A stretch of 64,000 nucleotides of DNA from Culex pipiens pallens (GCF_016801865.2 NC_068938.1:83588886-83652885), one strand, 5' to 3'. Shown: positions 1 through 10,949, counted from the stretch's first letter. The notes: generated from the letters alone by a model not told the origin. A program made the numbers and translations.

Positions 1-960
1 AAAAAACATATTTTTATAATTACTTAATAAAAATGAATAGATTTCGGATTCACAAAACATTTGTCACTGGGTAATATATCATGGCGTTGCCTTTTGTTGT
101 TAGTCAGCTTCGATAAACAACATGATAAAAATAAATTTTAGGAGAGTTTTAGGAGAGAACTATGGCGAATAAGGCCTTCGACATAAAGCCAGTCTTTTTT
201 AATCTTTGTGTTTCACTCTTATTTGAAATTAAAAAAATACTGTTATAATAGATGATATATAAAAAGTAAATAGTCTCGTTGAAGAAGTACAGTACAATTA
301 CCAATTAATTACTTTAAATTACTCTGATTACCATGAATTACTAAGTAATTAAAGAATTACCTAATTACCAGCTAAAAATCAAAGTAATTATTAATTACTT
401 GCCAGTCTGAGTCTTTCCTGGAAACCCTTGAACGCTTGTTCACAATTTTGGGAACTTGATATTTTGGTCAAGTAGGCTTTGCATACTGATGGGCTACGCA
501 GCAAAAAAAATGTGTAAATTTGGAAGGTGTAAAATGGGAAGGTTCAAAATTACATGTTTTATGATGTAATTTTACCTCTATTGTAGAAAAAGTTGTTAAT
601 TTAAACTTTTTAGATGGAAAATTACTCACGATTTCTTACAAATAAGATGTAATATTACCATGACTTTTCTACTGTGTACTTGGTAAAAAAATGTGTAAAT
701 TTGGAAGGTTTTGAATTGGAAAGTTTAAAGTTACCTCTTTTATGATGTAAATTACCTTAATTTTAAATTGAAAACGTAAAATTACACTGAATAAAAGTAA
801 ATTTACAGATTTTTATAAGTAAAATTACACATTTTTTTTCTGGCGTAAAAGTTGTAATTATTCCCAGTTGTAATATTTCCATGATTTGTTATTAATGTGT
901 ACATGCTTTTGCGTGTAATATTATATGAAATTCCTTAACTTGATGCAAAATGTACTTGAC
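1..960. repeat. AT-rich tract with degenerate MITE modules
   Basis: The stretch 290-405 is a run of short TTAATTACY words in both orientations. Two diverged copies of one module lie near 511-600 and 691-780: GTGTAAATTTGGAAGG is followed some 30 bases later by TTTTATGATGTAA and ACCT, then by GTAAAATTACAC-like palindromic words. The same module recurs at 63700-63890. I see no ORF or gene signal, so this is read as decayed small inverted-repeat elements. Confidence 0.5.
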
Positions 961-1189
961 ATCCATGTCACATGCAGCTGATTTGTTCTTTTTGATTTGC
1001 TGTGAAGTTCATCACATTTTCAGGTTTGAAATAAAAATATATTTCGTGATTTTCTTGTCTTTGGATAAGATTTCAAAAAAAAAAAACAGGAAAATCATAA
1101 AACATTTTTTTTTGCTGCAATAAAATGCTGGATCCAGAGGCTAAGATTAACAAATAAACAGAACAAACAAAACTTTGTAGTGTTCATTA

Positions 1190-3095
1190 TCAGTGTGTGT
1201 GTAACGGCTGCTAAGTTGAGACGCAGAAATTAAAGAGGATTAAAATGGGGCATCAACTGAAAATCAAACTCTGAAATAAACTAAAAGCATAGTGAAGCAA
1301 CCTTAGAGACTCCGTAGCATGTTTATAATGTGAAACTCTCACAATGAAAATCATATTTATATGAGGACGAGCGTGTTGAAGTTGTTACCCAAGGTTCCCC
1401 TCCTAAATCTCAAGTAGAAAGTTCAACGTTATTCGCTGAAATGAAACCAAAACGATCTCGACGATCCCGGGAAGTGCTGCCAGAGTTTCCATTTTAAAGC
1501 TCTGGCATCACTTCCGGTATCTTCAGGGATCGACCCCCAGTCAGTGTAGGGCAGCGCGGAATAAATTGCAGCAAAAAGGCTAATCTGTATAACCGTAGAT
1601 AACCAACCGAACTAGGCTTCAGGTAGCTCTTTCTTGATCAAAATTCAACTAAAAAAAAAAACAAACAACCAACCAAGTAACTAGACGAGTTTCATGCAAC
1701 TAAAACACACACGTTAAATGGAAAACAAAATAACCGAAAACTTAGAGCAAAAAAAGATTATCAGTGCAGCAGTGGCTAATTAGCTTATACAAAGTTATCG
1801 GAGATCGAGTAAGAATAGTGAACCAGATAAATCTTGTTTTGCTTAGACTGCTGCTTAGCCAATGAAAAGAAAAGAAAACATTTTTGCTAATTTTTCTACA
1901 CTCTAGTCCAGAAGAAAGTTTTAATGTTTTAGCATTTGTTCTTGCCCCAGAGAAAAAATAAATAATTGTAAAAAACAACAAGAAATCAAACAAAAATCAG
2001 CCTCGAAGACAATTCGACAACCGGTCAAAAGTTGGATGCAAGCTTGTACACCAAAAGTGATAAAAAGGTACAGAGTTGCAGCCCGAAACCAAGTTGTTAG
2101 GAAAAAAGAGTTCACTTGCAAGCAAAATGATGACAACACACTCACTCACACGACGCAAACGACACTGACGCAACCAAAAAAAAACAAAATCAATGAAATG
2201 GGTAAAAATGACAGTTTATTTCTCACTTGAGTGCCTGATCATTAAGAAATATATTTAAAACGAGTAAAAAAAACAAGAAACTACAAGAAATCGAAGCACG
2301 AGCACGGCGAGCGGAACCAAAACAACAACAAAAAAGTTTGCTGCGAATTTTGTTGATCAGATTTTTTGTAAACCCGTTGATTCTCAGTTGACGCTGGATT
2401 AAAGTCTCTTTTTATCTAACGCGATAGGAGTATTATATATACAAAAACAAAAAAAACACTAGTTATTTGTTAAGAAAATTCGACTGCTTTTTCCCAAAAC
2501 AACAAGCGAGAAAGAGAGAAGAGAATGCAAGCGAGCAAAATATGCTTACAAAAAAAGCGCGAAAGAAAAATCTGCTACTTTTTTACACACTATATCGGTT
2601 GCTGCAGAAACGCACACACACACACATGCTTGACAAAGTAAGAAGAGAAGTAAGCATCGTCTCAACATCAGCCCAAAACATCAACTGAAACGAAAAATAA
2701 AAACAAAAATATGGGTATAAAAACGCAAACGAAGCAAAATGAGAAACAAAACCATGCAATGATTAAGAACAACATATGAACTTTTTATGATAATAAATTG
2801 TATTGAATAAAATAAAAATAGAAGAAAACAACACAACCTGGGATAACACAGGCAAACAACACATTATAGAAAAACTAATCTGCGATGGAAGCAGCGCAAA
2901 TGCCCGAAATGTCACTTTAAAGAGCAACAAAAAAATCACACAAGGAAACCACAAACACACACACGGTCTCACTTACAACCACATACTAACAAACACGCGC
3001 GAAATATAAATAAACATCTATTGGTTCTCGATTTGCATTCTGTTACAGACATCAACAATAAATGATAACAATAAAAAGTAAACATCAGATGGGTG
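1190..3095 (+). other. candidate 3' UTR / terminal exon of a gene entering from the left
   Basis: The plus strand is strongly A-rich (AACAACAAA and ACACAC words, few T runs) over almost 2 kb, the asymmetry expected of a long dipteran 3' UTR. It has no long ORF. AATAAA occurs at 3057-3062 and 3070-3075, followed by a GT-rich GGGTGCGGTGTTTT at 3091-3104, a plausible cleavage and polyadenylation signal. Earlier AATAAA words near 1122, 2790, 2806 and 3008 could be alternative sites. The upstream coding exons would lie outside the window. It could also be intergenic DNA with a simple composition bias. Confidence 0.42.
1462..1532. other. imperfect hairpin in the candidate 3' UTR
   Basis: The arm at 1462-1485 (CGATCCCGGGAAGTGCTGCCAGAG-type, read in pieces) pairs with 1500-1532 (CTCTGGCATCACTTCC then CAGGGATCG). 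There is a loop of about 14 bases and one asymmetric bulge of roughly nine bases. It is far more GC-rich than its surroundings. I recognise no known insect microRNA in it. It could be an RNA structure of the 3' UTR or a short MITE remnant. Confidence 0.4.
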
Positions 3096-3310
3096 CGGTG
3101 TTTTAATGTTTGAAAGAAATTCTTCGGAACAAAAAGTTACCAGAAAAATATCTCACTTGTGCATACGACTTCATAAGAATTCTGACAAGATGACGATTTA
3201 TTATAATCAGGGCGAAAAAGAGTCCGAATGCTTATTTTCCACAATTTATAATTTTATCACCTATTTAGACCGTTGCAAATATTTTTCAAAGTTTATGTTT
3301 ATGAAATAAT

Positions 3311-3757
3311 CAAAATTGTTCACAAAATATCGCACTTTTTCGAAAGTACTCAGATTTCATAATTTGCAATATGGGTATCAAACATAGTTTAATTGTGTAT
3401 GCTTTTTCACTTTTTTATAGTTTTTTTTTAAATACCGTATTTTTTCAAAAATACTCAAATTTTCAAAGTATATCAAAATGTATCAAACGAAACGAAATTT
3501 TGTATGCGTCTTCCCTTCATTAGAGTTTTTTTTTTGTTACAGTTGACTCTCTGGCTGTCGATCTTTTCGGTATCAATATTGCTCGAGCTGTCAATATATT
3601 TTTCAGTCCCTTCAAGTAGAATGATTTGATACCTCCCTTTCTCGACGGTCCCTTTAATATCGACAACGAGAGAGTCCACTGTAAAATCTAAAATTTAACA
3701 TTTTTTTTGAAAATTTGAGTATTTTTTAAAAAATACGGTATTTTGTGAACAATTTTG
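3311..3757. mobile_element. palindromic MITE with nested inverted repeats
   Basis: The outer arms CAAAATTGTTCACAAAATA (3311) and its complement ending at 3757 match over about 19 bases. An inner pair at 3433-3468 and 3706-3740 starts TACCGTATTTTTT and matches over about 35 bases. The centre holds another hairpin: GACTCTCTGGCTGTCGAT near 3545 pairs with ATCGACAACGAGAGAGTC near 3658. There is no transposase ORF. The nested palindromes suggest a small foldback element that has partly duplicated its ends. Confidence 0.7.
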
Positions 3758-4281
3758 AAAATTACATATTTATGAAGAAAATCTTAGAGAAAGCATTGAA
3801 TATTTAACATGATATGGTTGTATTCAGTCAATTCTAGAAAGATTTAAAAAACGAGTCCATTATCGGCGATAAGATTGTCGAATTGACGATAGGCGTCATC
3901 CATAAAGTATGTCACGCAAAAATCGGCCAAAATTAACCCCCCCTCCCCCCTATGTCACACTTTGTCACACAAGGTTGAACCCCCCCTAAAAAGTACGTCA
4001 CAATTTGCCAGACCCCCCCCCCCCCTTGTTTTCGATGGGATTTTTTATGGTTATTTCTTTAAACTCTCATAATTTTGGTATTTTTGGCAATTTTAATATG
4101 TTTATTAGAATAAACATTGCTATATAAAAAAAATGTATCTTTTAAAAATAAGAAGACCTGGTATATTTAAGTATTAAAAAATCTTGAAAACTGTTTTTCG
4201 CAGCTTTGTATCTAAAAAGTTCAAACCATTTATAGCAGTTTTCTTATGAACACCCTGCTTTCAAAGCATTTATTTTTATCA

Positions 4282-4454
4282 CACTCAAAAAAATGAGTTC
4301 GCGTAAACGTGAACAGAGTTCATGACACCGGGAACCAGGAAGAAAACTGTTCAGCTTTTATAGTGCATTGCACCATGAAAGTGAACAGTTTTCTTCCTGG
4401 TTCCCGTTGGCATGAACTCTGTTCACGTTTACGCGAACTCATTTTTTTTTAGTG
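4282..4454. mobile_element. 173-bp palindromic MITE
   Basis: The arms of about 75 bases are nearly perfect complements. They start CACTCAAAAAAATGAG and end CTCATTTTTTTTTAGTG, with CGCGTAAACGTGAACAG inside each arm. The loop lies around 4358-4380. It sits inside the larger element at 3891-5484, so it inserted later. Confidence 0.8.
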
Positions 4455-4526
4455 CAAACAAGAATTTGCAAAATATTGAAGTTCCAGCTGAAAAAAATGT
4501 GACTATATAATAAATTATAATGTGAT

Positions 4527-4640
4527 ACCGTCATCAGGGGTGACATTGGGTCTGGGGGGTGAGTTTGGGTCATACAAAAATGCAGAAATTTGTATGACCC
4601 AATCTCAACCCCCAGACCCAATGTCACCCCTGATGACGGT
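4527..4640. mobile_element. 114-bp palindromic MITE (ACCGTCATCAGGGGTGAC ends)
   Basis: ACCGTCATCAGGGGTGAC at 4527 is mirrored by GTCACCCCTGATGACGGT ending at 4640, and pairing continues through GGGTCATACAAA to a loop of about ten bases. A related end, ACCGTCATCTGGGGCGAATCG, occurs at 42638, so the family is dispersed. No coding capacity. Confidence 0.8.
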
Positions 4641-4671
4641 GCTTCTAAATAACAGTAAGCAAACCATTTCA

Positions 4672-5291
4672 TTTTTCATTTCATTTCATTTATTGGATTA
4701 TTTTGGCAAAAACATAAGTGCAGTAATTATCCTAAGCTGAGATATGGGGTACCTTTCAACAGCTGACTAATTCAATCGGTGTTAGAGTTTACTGGTACAC
4801 GGGAGAAAAATTGAGCAGGGGAAGGAAAAAAGTTACAAAATAACCTTCGAAATTGCTAATAGATAGGGGATAGTTAGAGGAAAGGAGGTATTTCTTATTC
4901 TAATATCACATCAAGGGGACATTCGCTGCAGCAGAGGGTTAGCTGAGGTAGCACACCCCATCCAAAACTTTGGAAGCACTCGTAGAAGCCAATCGTCAAT
5001 CAGCTCCATCTTCGCCATCCTGTGGACGTCGTCAGTCGGGTGGAAGGGATCCAGGTTTAACACCATCTTCAGCAGCCGGTTCTGCTTCACTTGCAGTTTC
5101 TTCCGATGTGAAGCAGCGCAATCGTGCCACGCCGGGTATGCATACGTCATCGCCGGTTTGAGCACCGTCTTGTAGAGCAGCAGTTTCGAGTTGCGGTCCA
5201 AGTAGGAACGCCGTTTCACAAGCGGGTAGAGCATCCTGGTGATCTTGTCGCACTTGGTCGTGGCGTTCTTGATGTGCTTCGCGAACGTCAG
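4672..5291 (-). mobile_element. 5'-truncated Jockey-clade LINE with 13-bp target duplications
   Basis: The insertion is bounded by the perfect direct repeat GCAAACCATTTCA at 4659-4671 and 5292-5304. On the minus strand it contains the end of a reverse transcriptase ORF, a 3' UTR of about 240 bases and a tail of AATAAATGAAATGAAATG type. Just past the stop the 3' UTR carries the word AATTGCTAATAGATAGGGGA (plus-strand reading, 4851-4870). The Gag-only LINE at 21834-23617 has the same word, less one base, at the same place. Confidence 0.88.
4911..5291 (-). pseudogene. C-terminal fragment of a Jockey-type reverse transcriptase
   Basis: The open frame reads LYPLVKRRSYLDRNSKLLLY, then KTVLKPAMTYAYPAW, SHRKKLQVKQNRLLKMVLNL and DDVHRMAKMELIDDWL. 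This is the conserved region after the polymerase domain of Jockey-clade ORF2 (LLYK-x-V-x-P-x-x-TYA-x-P-x-W, then KLQ-x-x-QN-x-x-L). The catalytic YADD-containing part, the endonuclease and ORF1 are all missing through 5' truncation. The apparent first Met-Val-Cys comes from the target duplication, not from the element. It ends at a stop at 4911-4913 and passes directly into the 3' UTR. It is dead by truncation, but identifies the autonomous LINE lineage present in this genome. Confidence 0.85.
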
Positions 5292-5488
5292 GCAAACCAT
5301 TTCAGAAAAGAGGATTTAATTTAATTTAATTTTGTACATTTCAAATTAATATTATGCAATCATAAAAAAACCTAGCGTGACGTCACAATCTTGCAAACCT
5401 CCCTCCTCCCTTCGTCACATCTTGTCACACCTTCGGTAACCCCCCCTCCTCCCTAAGAGCTTACGTACTTTATGGATGACGCCTAACG

Positions 5489-6008
5489 ATAGAATTATCG
5501 AATTATTGGTCAGAGTCGAAAGACATAAACTACAAAAAATACTTGCAACAGCCTTTGGTAAAAAATGACCAAGGGATTGATTAAAAACTGATCTCATTTA
5601 TTGCAGAAATTGTTATGGATCAAGTTAACCAAAATTCCTCCAATATAATGTACGGTAATATTTGTCGTTTCTAAGTAGCTAGCCATTTTCATTGATTTTC
5701 GTGAAACTTTTTCCTAAGAGGTTTTCATAATTCGTGACGGAGAGGTGGTACGACCCTTCAATTTATTTCCAATATAACAGTTCTCTATGGTGATAATTTT
5801 GAAGTGTATGATCAAAAGGACTTTTATGTGAAATTCATGGAGCATCAATGGTCACTTTAATATCAGGGCTTAAATATTGTTCAAATAAAATGTTGAATCC
5901 AATATCCATTTTTCGTGATGGAGGGGCGGTACGAAAACTCTGCCATTTGCGATACCGTACTATTCAAAATTGCAAAAGATTATTTCTCACTTACTTATTC
6001 AAAAGGTT
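5489..6008. repeat. dispersed repeat with GTGACGGAGRGGTGGTACGA motif
   Basis: TTCGTGACGGAGAGGTGGTA at 5731 and TTCGTGATGGAGGGGCGGTA at 5911 are two direct copies about 180 bases apart. The same text occurs in reverse complement at 9009-9034 and again near 18677-18697. No ORF or ends are evident. This is a diverged interspersed repeat into which the 6009-8398 foldback probably inserted. Confidence 0.5.
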
Positions 6009-8398
6009 CTATGTACATTAGGGTGGGTACGTTTTTCAAAGAGTTCTCGGATCAAGTTTTAGTATGGTTCCCCTTGTAGGGCATGCCCATAGGTACTTTC
6101 ATGCCAAATATCAGCTCATTTGGTTGTAAACTGGCTGCGCGCATCAGGGTTAAAGTTTACATGGGAATTACTATGAAGAAATTGGAACTTTTTGTTCAAA
6201 CGCTCCTACAGGTCTGGGAAAATCACGCGCCAACTTCTGGTATGGTCAGGCCTATGGGGAATGGTCTGGAGAACACTTTTCCCGAAGAGAGCATATGGAT
6301 TCGTTGTCCCTAGACCTGGCGCATCGGCAAACAATCCGATGTCTCCGGAATCAACGGTTTTCCCTCAAAATGCATCAAATTTTCCTTAGCATGCTATGAA
6401 AGCTCGATGAACACCGCGACGCCATACGTCAGGCAGCTACCACGTGGGTGAGAAACGGCTGGAATATTTAATTGTAAACCTTCTTTAAGAGCGAGTTTTT
6501 CACCAATGTGTAACAGGTCGTATCGAGGTGCTCCGATTTGGATGAAACTTTCAGCGTTTGTTTGTCTATACATGAGATGAACTCATGCCAAATATGAGCC
6601 CTCTAAGACAAGGGGAAGTGGTGTAAAACGGGCTTCGAAGTTTGGGGTCGAAAAAACATAAAAAATCTTAAAATTGCTCGCATTTCATTAAAACTTCATA
6701 ATTTCCAACTCTCTTAGGTGCATTCGAAAGGTCTTTTGAAGCACTTCAAAATGTGACATAGACATCCAGGATTGGTTTTACTTTTTCTCATAGCTTTTGC
6801 AAATTACTGTTAAAAATGGATTTTTTTAAAACCTTAATATCTTTTTGCAACAGCCTCCAATAGGTAATTTCATGCACTATAATCCTACGGTATTAACTTT
6901 TTGGCCAATCGCAGTTTTTCTCATAGTTTTTCAATTTTTCTAGAACAAACATTTTACAACGTTAGTTTTTTACCTGTAGGCCGCCATAGCGGCACTTTTT
7001 GGTCTCAATTTTGTCATATTCGAAATCCTCGGACAATTTCACGTAAGTCAGAAGTATTGGAGTTGTAAGTTTGATTGGAAAAATGGCCATTTATAATGAA
7101 TTAAAATATTTTTTTACAATTTGATTGATTAGGGGTAAAACAGGTATTCGCCTACTTGATACAGCATTTGACGTATTGAACACAGGGTAAATGAAATCTA
7201 TTTCTTTTTTCAAAAATGCTTTATTTAATTATTTTTTAGATCAAAATTACAACTCCAATACTTCTAACTTACGTGAAATTGTCCAAGGATTCCGAATATG
7301 ACAAAACTGAGACCAAAAAGTGCCGTCTTCTTGGCCTACCGGGCAAAAACTAACGTTGTAAAATGTTTGTTCTAGAAAAATTGAAAAACTATGAGAAAAA
7401 CTGCGATTGGCCAAAAAGTTAATACCGTAGGATTATAGTGCATGAAATTACCTATCTTTTGACCTATGGGAGTATAGGTGTTGGAGGCTGTTGCAAAAAG
7501 ATATTAAGGTTTTAAAAAAATCCATTTTTAACAGTAATTTGCAAAAGCTATGAGAAAAAGTAAAACCAATCCTGGATGTCTATGGCACATTTTGAAGTGC
7601 TTCAAAAGACCTTTCAAATGCACCTACAAGAGTTGGAATTGATGAAGTTTTACGGAAATGCGAGCAATTTTAAGATTTTTTATGTTTTTTCGACCTCAAA
7701 CTTCGAAGCCCGTTTTACCCCACATCCCTTTGTCGTAGAGGGCTATTATTTGGCATGAGTTCATCTCATGTATAGACAAACAAACGCTGAAAGTTTCATC
7801 CAAATCAGAGCACCTCGATACGACCTCTAGAACAAACCGAGCAATATTTAAAAATACTGCCTCTTAAGTAGAAAATGATCATTTCAAGCAATCCTGATAT
7901 TTTTAAGTCGAATTCAGAATGTTTGCATAGCAAATTTGCATTTTTTTGCAAATATTTCAACCACGTGGTAGCTGCCTGACGTATGGCGTCGCGGTGTTCA
8001 TCGAGCTTTCATAGCATGCTAAGGAAAATTTGATGCTTTTTGAGGGAAAACCGTTGATTCCGGAGACATCGGATTGTTTGCCGATGCGCCAGGTCTAGGG
8101 ACAACGAATCCATATGATCTCTTCGGGAAAAGTGTTCTCCAGACCATTCCCCATAGGCCTGACCATACCAGAAGTTGGCGCGTGATTTTCCCAGACCTGT
8201 AGGAGCGTTTGAATAAAAAGTTCCAATTTCCCATAGTAATTCCCATGTAAACTTTAACCCTGATGCGCGCAGCCAGTTTACAACCAAATGAGCTGATATT
8301 TGGCATGAAAGTCCCTATGGGCATGCCCTACAAGGGGAACCATACTAAAACTTGATCCAAGAACTTTTTGAAAAACGTACCCACCCTAATGTACATAG
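6009..8398. mobile_element. 2.39-kb foldback element with ~1.1-kb inverted arms
   Basis: CTATGTACATTAGGGTGGGTACG at 6009 (read in two parts) is mirrored exactly at the right end at 8398. The arms match over roughly 1.1 kb with a few per cent mismatch, through segments such as GGGCATGCCCATAGG, CCAGACCTGTAGGAGCG and GAGGGCTATTATTTGGCATG. The arms meet around a spacer of about 180 bases near 7067-7248. The right arm has an extra tract near 7829-7960. The open frames of 65-101 residues in both arms mirror each other and are not transposase. A read-through transcript would fold into a very long double-stranded RNA. Confidence 0.85.
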
Positions 8399-9300
8399 GA
8401 AACTCATGGCGTATTGGTTTGTTTTAAAAAAGTAAGGTGGGTACTTTTTGCGTTTCTCTTTGTTTTGTCGTCCGCGTCTGTCGCGGGTGACCATGAACGG
8501 CCATGATCAACGACGACCAACATTTTCAAAACTTTTTTTTCGTAGAATCGCAATAACTCGTGATGTTTATAAGCAAACCCCTTATGTCTATATATTAAAA
8601 TTTTTGTGATTGTCTGTTCTACAACTTTGTAGAATATTGTTACACTCTAAAAAAAAACCCTGCAAAGTTAGAAAAAACACGAAATTTTAAAATGAAAAAT
8701 TTTGTTCTAAATGAAAAAAATACTCTTCTGGGTCAATGTAGATTCAAAAAGTACATTAAATTTCCCATAAAAAGACATGTTCCAAAAAAATTTACAGTCG
8801 AGTAACGGAAAATGGGAGAGTTTTTAAAACTTTTTTAAGTGTTTTTTTCGATGAAAAATACTTTTTTTCGGAATTCTGAGTATACCATCAAATCGGGCGT
8901 CTAAATTTACATAAAAGTCCCTTTGACACCAAATTTCTATCTCATCACCGTTTCAGGCTGCAAATTATTGAAAAACACCTCTTTTTTTGCATGTTCAAAA
9001 ATGGAAGGGGTCGTACCACCCCTCCGTCACGAGATATCAAAAAACGGATCTCGGATTCGTGATCAGGGACAAAAGTTACCCCTTAGGACAAAGTTTCACG
9101 CAAATCGAAGAGGGGTCGGGGCAACTGCTGTGTGAGTTGGCGGAGAATTACCCACATAAAATAACGCCATTTTTTCTTACAGTTCTAGTCCAAGTCAATA
9201 TAAATGTTCTTCGAGGAGCGTTAGGAAAATGCGTTACGAGGGGGAGAGGGTTTGAACATCCAAAATGTTGCGTTACGTTACGTTAGACTGCTCAACGTTT
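8399..9300. repeat. interspersed repeat tract, no host gene seen
   Basis: The text 9000-9135 matches 18580-18700 in reverse complement, sharing CCCTCTTCGATTT, ATCACGAAT and GTCGTACC. The stretch 9215-9290 (CGTTACGAGGGGGAGAGG, then GCGTTACGTTACG) resembles an arm of the G-run MITE at 56175. The ORFs of 70-99 residues here are chance frames in repeat DNA. Nothing else is supported. Confidence 0.45.
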
Positions 9301-9444
9301 CGAGATGCATAATATAAAAAAAATCATGTTTTTTCAAATGATGAAAAATTCAAGAAATTTTTGTACTTGAAAAAAAAATCTTCTTTTGTTTAGTGTTCTT
9401 GTTCTTACATTTGCCGTGTGAATTTTTCTTGAAACGTTTTAGTA

Positions 9445-9952
9445 TTGCTCGATAGGTCTATTCCAAGCTTCCCTGCACCGTGCGGTACACGCGGTTCACT
9501 TGTACCTCGGGTTTGCTTTGCGCCTGCTTTGTTCGGTTTACACCCGTACCCGACTCACACGAACCGAGGGTATTTTGGTTCATCGTACCAGCGCACCACG
9601 ACACTCTCGGTTCGCCGCGTCGGTTTTGTGTCTGGCACTCACTCATGGCATGAACCCGGTATATGAGCCAAGGTGCTTCACTCGTTACGAGCCGAGGTAC
9701 GTGCCGTGGTACGCGCTGGCGGTACAAAACGGGTTCAATACCACGACACGTACCACGGCACGCTGTGTTCATGCCATGGGTGAGTGGCAGACACAAAACC
9801 GATGGGGCGAGCCGAGAGTGTCGTGGTGCGCTGGTACGATGTACCAAGATACCGATACACAAATGGGTTCAGGCACGTACCGAAGCTAGAAAACCAAACC
9901 CGCGGTGTGCGTTGGCACTGGCGCATGGGAAGCTTGGTCTATTCTAAATCTG
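9445..9952. mobile_element. GC-rich ~0.5-kb palindromic element
   Basis: The left arm (CTATTCCAAGCTTCCC near 9457, then CATCGTACCAGCGCACCACG near 9583) is mirrored on the right (CGTGGTGCGCTGGTACGATG near 9821, then GGGAAGCTTGG at 9927). It is more than half G+C, in sharp contrast to AT-rich flanks. Because it is palindromic, near-identical frames (VHRTSAPRHSR followed by LTHGMN) appear on both strands. They match no family I know and should not be called genes. Confidence 0.75.
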
Positions 9953-10540
9953 TGTTATGTGTTTTAAGTAATTTCCAGTAATCGTTTCTAAGTTTTTCTT
10001 GTTGAACTTTGTTTTTGCTCTTGAAATTTAAGTTTAAGTTTAAAGTAGCAGAATGCGAAAAAATATTTTTTTTTTCAAATTATATAGAAAAGAGGATTGA
10101 AATCGAATTTGAACTTTTTTGAGTACTTTGTTTATTATTGATAATAGCACAACTTTAATCGAGCCTCTCAAAACAACGTGAACACTTTTTCAGAAATAAA
10201 AAATGGCAAATGTTACAACACTAAGAAATACTATTCACTTTTTGAAAGGTTTTCAGCTACCAAAGGTCAGATAATTTTCTCAGGGAATTGAAAATATTTT
10301 TTCATTGGGACGAGGATGGACACCATTTTCAAATTTAAAAAAGACCTACCTTAATCATAATTTAACAGAATCTCTTTTTGATTGTTTTCAAATTTACATC
10401 AAAAATGATTTTCTGATTATTTTTCTTTTATCTTTTCAGAACTTTCAAAAAATTTCATTTTATCAAAAACAACTTGGCCATCAAAATTTTTCCGCAAGGC
10501 TCTTACTTTAGCACAAAAGTTGTTAATTTTGATCCATTAG
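9953..10540. other. AT-rich stretch, nothing recognised
   Basis: Low-complexity A/T sequence with poly-T runs and no ORF, repeat end or splice signal that I can support. Confidence 0.5.
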
Positions 10541-10548
10541 ACGTATCA

Positions 10549-10704
10549 CCCAGCAAGAAGTCACCGGGGAAGATCTCTTCACCCTGCCCTGTTCTTTGCT
10601 CTCGCGGGATGATAATGATAATGCGGTTTCGAAGCTGTCGTAACAAGGTGGAGCAATTTCTGGCCCTTGGGGAGCTGATGATCAAGCACATCTACAAAGG
10701 ATAA
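10549..10704 (+). pseudogene. frameshifted C-terminal Gag fragment
   Basis: This is the DNA equivalent of the last ~50 residues of the LINE Gag (ending ...FLALGELMIKHIY). Relative to the intact copy it carries a small deletion near 10590 and an insertion near 10612, so the frame shifts and then rejoins at about RSCRNKVEQFLALGELMIKH. The stop is TAA at 10702-10704. Non-functional because it is truncated at the 5' end. Confidence 0.8.
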
Positions 10705-10949
10705 AATACTGTTATTTAGTTCTAAGCTTTTTCTCTTTCTTTTCCCTTTACTTAGCAATTTTAGCAGGGTTTTTTTTTAATTTTTCTTGCTCATGTTAGT
10801 GCCTTAGTTATAGAAATAATTGTTCCAAAATGGATTATGATGCAACACACAGCTGAAAGGAACTCCAAAACTCTGTTATGAATTACAAAAGAACTGATTG
10901 TATCTTGATTATTCACCAATAAAACCGAATTGAATTGAAATTGAATTAA
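10549..10949 (+). mobile_element. 5'-truncated, decayed copy of the Gag-only LINE
   Basis: The direct repeat ACGTATCA lies at 10541-10548 and 10950-10957. The insert begins CCCAGCAAGAAGTCACCGGG, which corresponds to codons near residue 418 of the Gag encoded at 22099-23502. It continues through GGCCCTTGGGGAGCTGATG to the Gag C-terminus and then straight into a 3' UTR homologous to that of the intact copy (ACACACAGCTGAAAGGAAC, then AATAAAACCGAATTGAATTG). Small indels break the frame. No ORF2 sequence separates Gag from the 3' UTR, so the Gag-only structure was already present when this older copy inserted. Confidence 0.88.

Larger units (their letters stand above)
3891..5484. mobile_element. 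1.6-kb terminal-inverted-repeat element carrying three nested insertions
   Basis: The left end AGGCGTCATCCATAAAGTA and the right end TACTTTATGGATGACGCCT are exact inverted copies over about 19 bases. The adjacent six-base flanks are GACGAT and AACGAT. Subterminal C-runs lie on the same strand in both arms (3940-4025 and 5395-5455), although the ends are inverted. The interior carries two palindromic MITEs and a truncated LINE, each described separately. No transposase is present, so this is a non-autonomous DNA element. Confidence 0.75.

Noticed and set aside
3057..3104. Treating the polyadenylation signal as proof of a gene end
   Set aside because: AATAAA is frequent in AT-rich DNA; it is kept only as part of a moderate-confidence 3' UTR call.
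8009..8324. 92- and 101-residue frames, mirrored at 6083-6389
   Set aside because: They are mirror images in the two arms of the foldback element, short, and unlike any transposase.
9458..9947. Several 63-134-residue frames on both strands
   Set aside because: They result from the GC-rich palindrome; the same peptide text appears on both strands.
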